A DNA stretch of 38,086 nucleotides, from the NCBI GenBank assembly GCA_903858935.1, contig CAIOKO010000136.1, positions 1 to 38,086 of the forward strand, written 5' to 3'. A program made the translations under genes and the position numbers. This document shows positions 18,801-25,234 of this stretch, one piece after another. The stretch is from an uncultured Schlesneria sp. GTDB taxonomy: Bacteria; Planctomycetota; Planctomycetia; Planctomycetales; Planctomycetaceae. Under the pieces are notes generated by a model. The model was not told the origin of the DNA and did not search any database. It saw only the letters and a program-made list of their open reading frames with translations. The first letter of the stretch is position 1. Each line of letters opens with the position of its first letter.

Positions 18801-19149
18801 CGCGCTGGGACCCGATTTAGGCGGAGTGACCAGTCGTTACTCGCGCGAGGATCTGTTCGTAGCAATCGTCGCACCAAGCCGAGATGTTTCCAACAGGTAC
18901 CAAACGACCGTGGTGTCGACAAAAGACGGGAAGTCGTACTCTGGGTTGATTGTTTACGAGTCGGTTGACGGCTTTTTGCTCCGCAATGGATCGGGACAGA
19001 CATTCCGCATCGAGACGACTCAGGTCGACGAAAAACGAAAATCCCCGATATCGCTGATGCCGACGGGACTGCTAAAAGGCCTTACACCCAGGGACCACGC
19101 CGACTTATATTCCTATCTCAAGAGCATCGGCACAACTCGAACCCCGTAA
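15817..19149 (+). CDS. PVC-type heme-binding dehydrogenase (propeller, HEAT-like, cytochrome c)
   Basis: A 1110-residue exported protein with a hydrophobic leader (residues 10-28). Residues about 33-370 form a glucose/sorbosone-dehydrogenase-like propeller of the planctomycete membrane-bound dehydrogenase type: VPEGFEVTEFAG, KILVDNDGDGKADEAKVF, GLRNAYDFAFNPQGDIFTYD, GSPTGVACYRHSQFP, ADIEIGPDGSLYV-like repeats. Residues about 390-930 are helical and repeat-like, consistent with HEAT-type scaffolding. The C-terminus (about 975-1110) is a heme domain with CLQCH at 987-991, then ALGPDLGGVTSRYSREDLFVA, PSRDVSNRYQ and LMPTGLLKGL, matching the PVC heme-binding domain. It probably oxidises an unknown substrate in the periplasm and passes electrons through the heme. 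No strong Shine-Dalgarno sequence precedes 15817; Met10 is an alternative start. Monocistronic. Confidence 0.94.
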   Translation: MFRVLSSLPMLRIALAALSTVIVTEMLVANDIGVKVPEGFEVTEFAGNELVHDVYSMTLDAKGRVTVAGAGFVKILVDNDGDGKADEAKVFSEVPKNGAQGMYFHGRSLVCIGDGGLLRLDDANGDDKADGPPDNFLKLKTGGEHDVHSIQLGPDGWWYLIAGNNAGINSKYATLSTSPIKSPRAGVLFRLKPDLTGGELLADGLRNAYDFAFNPQGDIFTYDSDEEREVSLPWYRPTRVYHALTAADHGWISKSWMRPHGYFDMPPVMASFGRGSPTGVACYRHSQFPEKYRGALFVLDWTYGRVHALPIKQAGDTWSSQPELFMVGTGQNGFAPTDIEIGPDGSLYVCVGGRGTRGGVYRIRYVGDGHHPIENPAENPQDTDEKLNQVLAAHQPLSSWSRAKWKPLALELGAAAFREAALNPSHPAAKRVRAIEVLVELFQGINVDLLKALISSDSAEVRARGIWAYGRSNVDAYDATIINSYLEDPSPLVARTTLEMCQFFNQSNFDWPKIVPGLARRLGGTDRFNRTLAAAVVARMEEKHLPAVSESATKLGARAVISYAIGWLVRSNDNARRVRSVIPSLAISVLKKKDYPVELKLDAVRLLQLTLGDMGPGPERPPVFDGYASSLNLEEFERELDPLRVQLAELFPTGMPLLDDELIRLFAMITTFNGKVIDAICNGLTPTSDPVDDIHRLVALARCPMTHSVKQRDQIVSALIDLEEKMVIRNLAQDASWADRVKEMWLKLALADRYLAPAVVSHPKFGRSGHTIFLNQMPPELLPAARSAMAKMITDVVDYAWNNDVVFALGDSDDPALQTLIRKQFDNFPIRGAVLVVLSRNPDPTDRDKFVAGLEWSQTEVQSACLSALEKLEPDDRPKEQIALLKALRRLGADEGEYVAREQVVKLLQRNNNQTFPFVTGKPGHRPQPETVDLWTKWIVFRFKEEATSELGGNNLELTQLKTILAESDGESGDAKRGAELFKSRACLQCHNGRSALGPDLGGVTSRYSREDLFVAIVAPSRDVSNRYQTTVVSTKDGKSYSGLIVYESVDGFLLRNGSGQTFRIETTQVDEKRKSPISLMPTGLLKGLTPRDHADLYSYLKSIGTTRTP

Positions 19150-19342
19150 GCGAGTTTATTCAAACGATTTCGCGTGCGTGGATTGCACTCATCCCGTCAG
19201 GTGTTGAGAATACGGTTTTGAAAAAAATGAACTTGCGAAAATCAGCCAACCATCCCTTTCGGGCCAAGGTTGACTTTGTCACATTTCATCGAATTACGGG
19301 CAATGCTCGTCGAATGCGTTTGAGTTCTAGGAATCGACAGGA

Positions 19343-20971
19343 ATGAGCAAACGAATGATCGGCCCCTTTGAAGTAGGGGATCGGATCGGCGTCGGCGGGA
19401 TGGGGATCGTCTATCGTGCGATCTACACCAAGAACGGCGCGCGCGTTGCCCTGAAAGTGCTGGCTCCTGACGTTGCCGATTCCGAACCTCTGCAAAGACG
19501 TTTCGAACGCGAAATCTCGATCCTCAAAAAATTACAGCACCCCCACATCGTCCGGTATTACGGCGGCGGAAAGTTCGGTAGCCAGCGGTTCTATGCGATG
19601 GAACTGGTTGAAGGGGGATCGATCGAAGAATATCTGAAAAAGAAAGGGCGCCTTCCGTGGCAAGAGGCCCTTGAGTTCACAATGCAGATCGCAAAAGCAT
19701 TGGAGCATGCCCACGAAGCAGGGGTGATTCACCGCGACTTGAAGCCAGCGAACTTGCTCATGACGTCAGCCAACGTCATCAAACTGACCGATTTTGGTAT
19801 CGCACGTGACACGACAGCGACTTCACTGACGGCGGCGGGCAAGACGGTGGGAACTTACGCCTACATGGCACCCGAGCAGATCCGGGGTAAACCACCTGTT
19901 GACAGGAAGACCGATCTTTATGCCCTGGGTTGCGTCTTATTTGAAATGTTATCGGGCGAAACGCCGTTCACGAGCGAGAACCAGGGCGAAATGCTGATGC
20001 AGCATTTGCAGGAAGATCCGCCACGGATCACCGCGATCGTCCCAGACTGCCCAAAAGCCCTGGAAGACCTGATCTTTCGACTTATGGAAAAGGACCCAGC
20101 CGATCGCATTTATGATGCACTGGCACTTCAACACGAACTGGAAGATATTCGTACAAAAGTGACCGCACAACAGGCCGTTGCCATTCAAACGATCGCCGAT
20201 GGGGTCACTCAGGGGGACACCATTTCTGGCGCTGAATCAAAAACAAGCCTTGCCAGGAAAAAGAAAAGAAAGAAAAGAGATCAAGGTCCGATTTATGAAC
20301 GGGCCTGGTTCCTTGGACTTTGCCTCGCATTAATCACTGGCTTTGTGGCATGGCATTTTCTACCCGAAGGGGAAGCGAAGCTGATGGCACGAGCTGAAAA
20401 ATTGCTTCAGTCTGAATTCGCGATGGACTGGCGGATCGCAAAAGAAAAATGCTTGACGCCGCTGATCGAAAGGTTTCCAGAGGGTCGTCTGGCTGATAAG
20501 GCTCAACAGATGATCGTCTCGATCGATAAGAAGACAATCGACAAGGAAATGCACAGCACGAAACGCTTAAAGCAAGGACCAGCAAACGAAGCCGAAAAGC
20601 AATATCTCTCTGCTGAGCACTTTTTGAAATTTGGTGATCGAATTACTGCCTTACGCAAATTTCGCAGCATTACTCAATTATTTAAGAATAACGAGGAATT
20701 CCGCGTCTACGTTTGGCTGGCTCAGGATGAAGTCGACGCCATCATCAAAACCGGTGGGGCAGACGAAGACTATGTCTCGTACCTCAACAAGAAGTTGAAA
20801 GAAGCGGATAGCCTGTTCAAAAAGGGAAATCAAACGGAAGCCGAAGAGATCTGGCAGAGTATCAAGACGTTGTACAAGGAAAACGAAGAAGCTCGGCCTC
20901 AAGTGAGCTATGCTTCCAAGCGGATCAATCGAGAAGAAGCGGGTCCGGCTCCCTGGGGAGATACTCCGTGA
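19343..20971 (+). CDS. Membrane-anchored Hanks-type serine/threonine protein kinase
   Basis: A 542-residue protein kinase. The N-terminal catalytic domain (about 7-270) has all key motifs: Gly-loop GVGGMG (16-21), VALK with Lys38, Glu57 in the C-helix, HRDLKPAN (130-137), DFG (150-152), a Thr-rich activation loop, APE (176-178) and DLYALGCVLFEML. A basic cluster (RKKKRKKR, 305-312) precedes one membrane helix (about 321-340), so the kinase is cytoplasmic. The C-terminal 200 residues lie outside, are helical and Lys/Glu-rich, and suggest TPR-like repeats (KLKEADSLFKKGNQTEAEEIW). No PASTA repeats are present. The substrate is unknown, and no phosphatase lies next to it. The gene is followed by a tandem repeat and a convergent HU gene. 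Confidence 0.95.
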   Translation: MSKRMIGPFEVGDRIGVGGMGIVYRAIYTKNGARVALKVLAPDVADSEPLQRRFEREISILKKLQHPHIVRYYGGGKFGSQRFYAMELVEGGSIEEYLKKKGRLPWQEALEFTMQIAKALEHAHEAGVIHRDLKPANLLMTSANVIKLTDFGIARDTTATSLTAAGKTVGTYAYMAPEQIRGKPPVDRKTDLYALGCVLFEMLSGETPFTSENQGEMLMQHLQEDPPRITAIVPDCPKALEDLIFRLMEKDPADRIYDALALQHELEDIRTKVTAQQAVAIQTIADGVTQGDTISGAESKTSLARKKKRKKRDQGPIYERAWFLGLCLALITGFVAWHFLPEGEAKLMARAEKLLQSEFAMDWRIAKEKCLTPLIERFPEGRLADKAQQMIVSIDKKTIDKEMHSTKRLKQGPANEAEKQYLSAEHFLKFGDRITALRKFRSITQLFKNNEEFRVYVWLAQDEVDAIIKTGGADEDYVSYLNKKLKEADSLFKKGNQTEAEEIWQSIKTLYKENEEARPQVSYASKRINREEAGPAPWGDTP

Positions 20972-21034
20972 ACGATTATTCCCCGGAAACCTAGCCGTTC
21001 GAAATTAAGCGCGTGCGGCTGCTTACCGTCCCTC

Positions 21035-21159
21035 GCGCCACTGTTTAACGGCGCCACTGTTTAACGGCGCCACTGTTTAACGGCGCCACTGTTTAACGGC
21101 GCCACGGTTAACGGCGCCACGGTTAACGGCGCCACGGTTAACCGTGCCACTGTTTAACC
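21035..21159. repeat. Eight-unit 15/16-bp tandem repeat
   Basis: Four identical 16-bp units GCGCCACTGTTTAACG (21035-21098) are followed by three 15-bp units GCGCCACGGTTAAC plus G or C (21099-21143) and one 16-bp unit GTGCCACTGTTTAACC (21144-21159). Each unit junction makes the palindrome GGCGCC, and the 15-bp form also contains GTTAAC. It is noncoding and between convergent genes. Confidence 0.95.
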
Positions 21160-21347
21160 GTCCTCAGTCAAACAGTGCTCTTAAGTTCGCCTCAAGAACG
21201 AATCGAAGAGGCTGCTTCTCCGAGGAATCCGAAGCATTCTCACCTGGTAGATCAAGCCAGAAAAATCGTCACGGCGTTGCCTTAAGAGACCCGCGACATA
21301 TCAGAAAACGAAACCGCGATTGAAGATCTGCCGAACCAGAATCAACA

Positions 21348-21384
21348 AAGACGGGCAGCGGAATCGCGTCCGTCTGCCCGTCTT
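21348..21384 (-). terminator. Hairpin terminator of the HU gene
   Basis: AAGACGGGCAG (21348-21358) pairs with CTGCCCGTCTT (21374-21384), with a further CGGA/TCCG pairing inside the loop. On the minus strand it lies 25 bases past the HU stop at 21410 and is followed by a short T-rich stretch (TGTTGATT). Confidence 0.7.
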
Positions 21385-21409
21385 AAAATTCCATCATCGT
21401 CTCAGATGA

Positions 21410-21727
21410 CTATGCCATGTCTTTGAGAGCCTTCAGGGCACGGATCTTGACGACCTTGCGAGCTGGCTTGGCTTTGACGGTCATCATTTCACCGGGCTTG
21501 AAAGGATTGGCACGTTGAGTGGCCTTGGTTGCTGGCTTGGTGATGACGGTGATCTTCATCAATCCAGGAACGTTAAACACTTGTGGCCCCTTTTTACCGA
21601 TCTCTTTACCGATCAGTTCGGTGAGGCTGGTGATCACGTTGCCAACGTCCTTACGGGCAAGGCCCGTCGACTCGGCCAAAGCGTTGATCACGTCTGTCTT
21701 GCTCATCGGCTTCTTGGTCTCTGACAT
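21410..21727 (-). CDS. HU-family DNA-binding protein
   Basis: This 105-residue protein belongs to the HU/IHF nucleoid-protein family. It opens with a Lys/Ser tail and MSKTDVINALAESTGLARKDVGNVI, then the helical dimerisation part, then VFNVPGLMKITVITKPATKA, NPFKPGEMMTVKAKPA and a basic VVKIRALKALKDMA end. The beta-arm RNP motif is modified to RANPFKPGE, where classic HU has RNPQTGE, as seen in planctomycete HU-like proteins. The start at 21727 is fixed by GAGGAGA (21733-21739) at ideal spacing; an upstream in-frame ATG at 21787 would add 20 residues with no ribosome site. It probably bends and compacts DNA as a dimer. It has its own terminator and a T-rich upstream region with unusual inverted repeats. 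Confidence 0.95.
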   Translation of the reverse strand: MSETKKPMSKTDVINALAESTGLARKDVGNVITSLTELIGKEIGKKGPQVFNVPGLMKITVITKPATKATQRANPFKPGEMMTVKAKPARKVVKIRALKALKDMA

Positions 21728-22134
21728 TCTTCTCTCCTCTTGTGCGACAATCCTGTCTGCGAATTCCGTTTCGAAGGCGACTTCCAATGTCTGTGAGAAA
21801 CAGCATTTCTCATAGGATTCCTAGTTAAATCAAGGGCATTTTCAATGTCAATGAAGACTCACTGGTTTTTTACCCATGTTTTTCAGAGTTTTTTGCAGAA
21901 TATCCCGGCCAAACTTCCGGTTTTCTACGGAAATCTGCGATATTAAAGTCAAAAACAGCCTGTTTTTATGCTGTTTTTGACTTAGATCCGTCAATTCTTC
22001 TTGATTCCGTGATCCGTCTGCTGCGTTCATTCGTTCAGTCGCACTGCTGGAATGATTCGAAGCGGTGGGTTATCCTTCGTGTATCCACATTCCAGGATTT
22101 GTGGCACTTTATTTTGACTTCTGAGGAGCGTTCA
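21728..22134. other. 407-bp divergent intergenic region between HU and a membrane-protein gene
   Basis: It is AT-rich compared with its surroundings (runs of T around 21866-21895), as expected for a strong promoter region for HU. It holds the overlapping inverted repeats at 21946-21983. The open frame continuing upstream of 22135 is treated as noncoding because GAGGAG marks the downstream GTG. Confidence 0.6.
21946..21983. promoter_or_regulatory. Overlapping AAAAACAG/CTGTTTTT inverted repeats
   Basis: AAGTCAAAAACAGC (21946-21959) is a perfect 14-bp inverted repeat of GCTGTTTTTGACTT (21970-21983). The ten-base loop carries a second CTGTTTTT (21960-21967) that can pair instead with the left arm. 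Three copies of the same octamer thus lie in alternating orientation, as in an operator or an attenuator-like switch. It is about 220 bases before the HU start and 150 before the membrane-protein start. Confidence 0.5.
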
Positions 22135-22845
22135 GTGAGCAGCAAATCGCCTGTCCAGACGAGTGATTCAGAAACCAAGTCGATTATCTTGGTCTCCTAT
22201 CCGAAGATCATTCTTCTGTATCCGACTTTCATCGCATCAATCCTGGCAGCAATCCTGGCTTATTTTTTTACCATCGAGCACCAGCACAATCAGACGATCG
22301 CCGTGGTTTTCCTGAGTCTGATGACGGTCAATCTGGTCGTACTTGCATTCGACTTTCCGCGAACGACTTCATTAATTGTCTTTTTCCTGATTGTGACGTT
22401 GGGAATGGGGCTGATGCTCATATCGATTTACTTCCGCGACCTGCTTCCCAATGTCTGGGGAATGTTGCAGCGAATTGATCCTCGAGCCAATTCGACATTC
22501 TATGTCTGCTTCGCAACCATGCTCGGCCTGATCTATGTTGGCGTGTTCATCAATATCCGGTTCGATTACTGGGAAGTTCGACCGAATGAACTGTTGCACC
22601 ATCACGGTTTCCTGAGCAGCCTGGAACGATACTCCGCTCCCAACCTGCGGATCAGCAAAGAAATCGATGACGTGTTCGAATACATGCTGCTTCGCTGCGG
22701 ACGACTGATCCTACATCCCAGTAACGAACCCCGCGCTTTTGTGCTGGATAACGTTCTGGGGATCGACAGAAAAGAAGCCGCCATCACGAAGATGCTGGGT
22801 GCTCTGCAGGTCCAGATTCGTGACGAGCGAACGGCTTCAACCTGA
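22135..22845 (+). CDS. Multi-span membrane protein of unknown function
   Basis: A 236-residue integral membrane protein. About four hydrophobic segments follow a short polar N-terminus: YPTFIASILAAILAYFFTI, TIAVVFLSLMTVNLVVLAF, TSLIVFFLIVTLGMGLMLI and STFYVCFATMLGLIYVGVFI. A cytosolic-looking C-terminal domain of about 85 residues follows (FDYWEVRPNELLHHHGFLSS, RISKEIDDVFEYMLLRCG, FVLDNVLGIDRKEAAITKML). I recognise no named family, although the tail looks conserved in character and similar short proteins exist in planctomycetes. The GTG at 22135 is chosen because GAGGAG (22123-22128) lies six bases before it; the upstream ATG at 22009 would put a polar, Trp-rich stretch first. It ends just before a strong bidirectional terminator, so it is monocistronic. 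Confidence 0.8.
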   Translation: MSSKSPVQTSDSETKSIILVSYPKIILLYPTFIASILAAILAYFFTIEHQHNQTIAVVFLSLMTVNLVVLAFDFPRTTSLIVFFLIVTLGMGLMLISIYFRDLLPNVWGMLQRIDPRANSTFYVCFATMLGLIYVGVFINIRFDYWEVRPNELLHHHGFLSSLERYSAPNLRISKEIDDVFEYMLLRCGRLILHPSNEPRAFVLDNVLGIDRKEAAITKMLGALQVQIRDERTAST

Positions 22846-22855
22846 TCTCAATCAA

Positions 22856-22895
22856 AAGAGGACTGCTTGAGCATCATCGCTCAAGCAGTCCTCTT
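22856..22895. terminator. Bidirectional terminator between convergent genes
   Basis: A perfect 17-bp stem (22856-22872 with 22879-22895) has a six-base loop ATCATC. The stem begins with A residues and ends in CTCTTCG, and it sits between the membrane-protein stop (22845) and the thioredoxin-fold stop (22991), so it can serve both strands. Confidence 0.85.
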
Positions 22896-22990
22896 CGATT
22901 CTGTTAACACGATTATCATTGTCGCCAGCCGAAGGCCCGTTAACCACCTCCGCAGGGGAGGGTGGGGATCGTCCTTCTTTGAATCTCACT

Positions 22991-23587
22991 TCACTCGACG
23001 GCTGAAACCCCGGTAAAGTATTGCGGCTCGTGGCCGGGAATCCACTTGATGTTGCAACCAATGCTCGGACGTTGTTCAAGCAAAGGACCTTTCCCTGTAA
23101 GCAAGTGATCGACCGCCTGTCGAAGGTCGCTCCCTGTGACAGGTTTGCCGTTTCCAGGTCGGCTTGAGTCAAACTGCCCGCGATAAACCAGCGAGTGGTT
23201 CTGGTCAAAAACGAAGAAGTCGGGAGTACACGCCGCCTTGTACGCGATGGCGACCTTTTGTGTCGCATCGTACAGATAAGGGAAGGAATATCCAGCCGAT
23301 TTGTGTTCCTCGACCATCTTGGCGGGACTGTCGTCCGGGTGGGACGCAACATCATTGGAACTGATGCCAACGACCGCCACTCCCTTGGAAATATAGTCTT
23401 TAGCAAACTGTGCCAAACCCGTTCGCAAGTGCTTCACGAATGGACAATGATTGCACATGAAGATCACAACCAATCCCTTCGCCGACTTGAAGTCGTCAAG
23501 CGAAACGTTTTTCCCATCGACATCAGGCAATGAGAAATGTGGTGCGGCAGTTCCCAGCGGGAGCATCGTAGAAGCGGTCTTTACCAT
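22991..23587 (-). CDS. Thioredoxin-family (AhpC/TSA-like) redoxin
   Basis: This 198-residue thioredoxin-fold protein has no signal peptide. The redoxin opening is APHFSLPDVDGKNVSLDDF. The active-site segment VVIFMCNHCPFVKHL has Cys45 and Cys48 in a CNHC motif, followed by an AFPYLYDAT-like SFPYLYDATQKVAIAY and the cis-Pro segment AACTPDFFVFD. This matches the group of bacterial redoxins with CNHCPFV that is widespread in planctomycetes and cyanobacteria. It probably reduces disulfides or peroxides in the cytoplasm; the electron donor is unknown. The C-terminal IGCNIKWIPG segment is shared by the group. It starts about 110 bases from the SMI1-like gene, which is divergent. The exact start (Met1 or Met8) is uncertain. 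Confidence 0.93.
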   Translation of the reverse strand: MVKTASTMLPLGTAAPHFSLPDVDGKNVSLDDFKSAKGLVVIFMCNHCPFVKHLRTGLAQFAKDYISKGVAVVGISSNDVASHPDDSPAKMVEEHKSAGYSFPYLYDATQKVAIAYKAACTPDFFVFDQNHSLVYRGQFDSSRPGNGKPVTGSDLRQAVDHLLTGKGPLLEQRPSIGCNIKWIPGHEPQYFTGVSAVE

Positions 23588-23696
23588 GGTACATATTCTT
23601 TCGTTTTGACGGTGGAGGAGTAAATCTGTTTATTCAAACAATAGCCATCGCGATACCGGTTTTGTAGCCTGAACTGCCGATAGCGGGAATGAACCG

Positions 23697-24236
23697 ATGT
23701 CCGAAATCATAGCCATACCTTTTGCCTGCATCGGAATCACGGTCATTCTGGCGGTTGCCGTTCTGCGCCTCAAAGATTTGTGGTTTGAACCGTCTCACGA
23801 GCAAGTCGACGAAGCATCCCGGCTGTTTCGAAAGCGTCTGCAATCACCCGACTTCGCCACCGTCGAACGGCACTTTGGTCATCCACTCCCCGAATGCCTT
23901 CTCCAACTTCATAGTGACAAACAAGAACTATTGCAAAGTGACTTCTTCGTTGCATCCACAAAAGACACTGTCGAAAACGAATGTTGGGAAATCGCTTATT
24001 ATCAGCCTCTTGACGGACAATCGATTCGCGAAAGCTGGCACGGTATGGGAGACTACTTTGCTTTTGCCAGCGATGGGTTCGGTAACGATTATCTCATTGA
24101 TCCAAAGGAGAACGATCCTGCCGTCCTCTTTTACGAACATGAACGAGGCGAACTGACTCGCGTCTGTGACCGATTCACTGAATTCATGAAATGGCCGCGA
24201 CTAGGAATCAAAATCGAATCGCATGATTCGGCCTGA
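23697..24236 (+). CDS. Membrane-anchored SMI1/KNR4 (SUKH)-like protein
   Basis: A 179-residue protein with one N-terminal membrane helix (residues about 4-23, IIAIPFACIGITVILAVAVL). The rest resembles the SMI1/KNR4 (SUKH) fold: a VERHFGHPLPECLLQLH opening (the family's E..LG..LP..Y element), FFVAST in the middle, and the diagnostic YFAFASDGFGNDYLIDP followed by VLFYEHERGEL and FTEFMKW. SUKH proteins act as immunity proteins against contact-dependent toxins or as protein-interaction modules. No toxin gene is next to it, so immunity is only a possibility. Its 3' end overlaps the convergent propeller gene by 36 bases. The start has only a weak ribosome site but gives the membrane anchor directly. 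Confidence 0.8.
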   Translation: MSEIIAIPFACIGITVILAVAVLRLKDLWFEPSHEQVDEASRLFRKRLQSPDFATVERHFGHPLPECLLQLHSDKQELLQSDFFVASTKDTVENECWEIAYYQPLDGQSIRESWHGMGDYFAFASDGFGNDYLIDPKENDPAVLFYEHERGELTRVCDRFTEFMKWPRLGIKIESHDSA

Positions 24237-25100
24237 CGAAAAACCGCAGATCATGAAATCTGCTAATGGCGACAGAGTGATACGGAGTACATCCTCCGGA
24301 ACGGTCACGTTCCATTCGGGATTGCCTGCGTCATCCACACTAAACAGAGTTCTTTCGAGCGTGCAGGCGACGATTTTGCATTTGGCAAATCCGCATGTGA
24401 CCAGTCCGACTGTCCCATCACAGACGAATGTCCCACGTGAATTCCCCGTCTTACCATCAAACGCTTGAATCCCCTGAGCAAAGCCAGCAAGAAACATGGA
24501 CTTGCCGTCACCTGTCGCGGCGACATCGCCGACTGTCGACCAAAGTTTGCTCGTCCAGACAGGAGCACCAGCCAAGGTATATCGTCCCGTGAACCCGTAC
24601 TCTGAAGCGACAAGAAGCTCCATACTGTTTGCCAGGAATTGCAGGTGACGCAGAGGACGCGCGGTTTCAAACCGACAGATTTTCTTGTTCGCTTGCGAGT
24701 AGATTACGTTGACGCCATCGGCCTGGCCGACCGCGACGTGAGTACCATAGGGGTCGACGGCAATCGACAGAATTTCGTCCGGAAAATCCCGCGTCCACTG
24801 AAACTGCAGACGACGATCAAACCAGCCGACGAGATGATCGTCAAGAACGGCAGCACCGACTGCTCCCGTATCGGACCAGGCAAGCTTCTGGACAGAATGT
24901 CGCGTGCGGGTCAGCGCCTGAACCTGACCCCGACGGTCAAGTAAATAAAGCCCACCAGACTGATCGGCCGCGAGAACTTCGCCCGTCTCTCGCGACAAAC
25001 GCAGATCGGTAAGCGGGGCGTCGACTGAAAATGACCAACGGAGCGTCGGTCGTTGACCGCGCCCCGTCGTCACTAACCAATCTGCTGCTCCATCAGTCAT
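24201..25100 (-). CDS. WD40/PQQ-like beta-propeller protein
   Basis: This 299-residue protein has no export signal and is built of propeller-type repeats: APLTDLRLSRETGEVLAADQ, GGLYLLDRRGQVQALT, ILSIAVDPYGTHVAVGQADG, LRHLQFLANSMELLVASEYG, TVGDVAATGDGKSMFLAGFA, IQAFDGKTGNSRGTFV, and DVLRITLSPLADFMICGFSSG. That gives roughly six or seven blades. It is therefore probably a cytosolic scaffold or interaction protein; no catalytic motif is seen. It begins 134 bases from the S41 peptidase stop and could share its transcript. At the other end its stop lies inside the SMI1-like gene (tail-to-tail overlap of 36 bases). The partner and role are unknown. Confidence 0.85.
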   Translation of the reverse strand: MTDGAADWLVTTGRGQRPTLRWSFSVDAPLTDLRLSRETGEVLAADQSGGLYLLDRRGQVQALTRTRHSVQKLAWSDTGAVGAAVLDDHLVGWFDRRLQFQWTRDFPDEILSIAVDPYGTHVAVGQADGVNVIYSQANKKICRFETARPLRHLQFLANSMELLVASEYGFTGRYTLAGAPVWTSKLWSTVGDVAATGDGKSMFLAGFAQGIQAFDGKTGNSRGTFVCDGTVGLVTCGFAKCKIVACTLERTLFSVDDAGNPEWNVTVPEDVLRITLSPLADFMICGFSSGRIMRFDFDS

Positions 25101-25234
25101 TTATTCGCCATTTTATTATGAAGGCGGGAAGGGAGACTGAAAGCCTCCGCAGCCCGATCATCGAACCAATCAACGCGCGAATGATCATCCTATTCTAAAC
25201 ACGTCACGCGACGCGCACCATCCGGCGGTGCCGG

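Larger units (their letters stand above)
20972..21409. other. 438-bp convergent intergenic region
   Basis: It lies between the kinase stop and the HU stop. It holds the tandem repeat at 21035-21159, a CACTGTTT/AAACAGTG inverted pair (21148-21155 with 21170-21177) and the HU terminator at 21348-21384. I find no ORF with credible coding character. Confidence 0.7.

Noticed and set aside
21035-21159. CRISPR array
   Set aside because: The units abut each other with no spacers and are only 15-16 bp long; no cas gene is present.
22009-22134. N-terminal extension of the membrane-protein gene
   Set aside because: GAGGAG at ideal distance from the GTG at 22135 and the odd polar, Trp-rich composition of the extension favour the shorter form.
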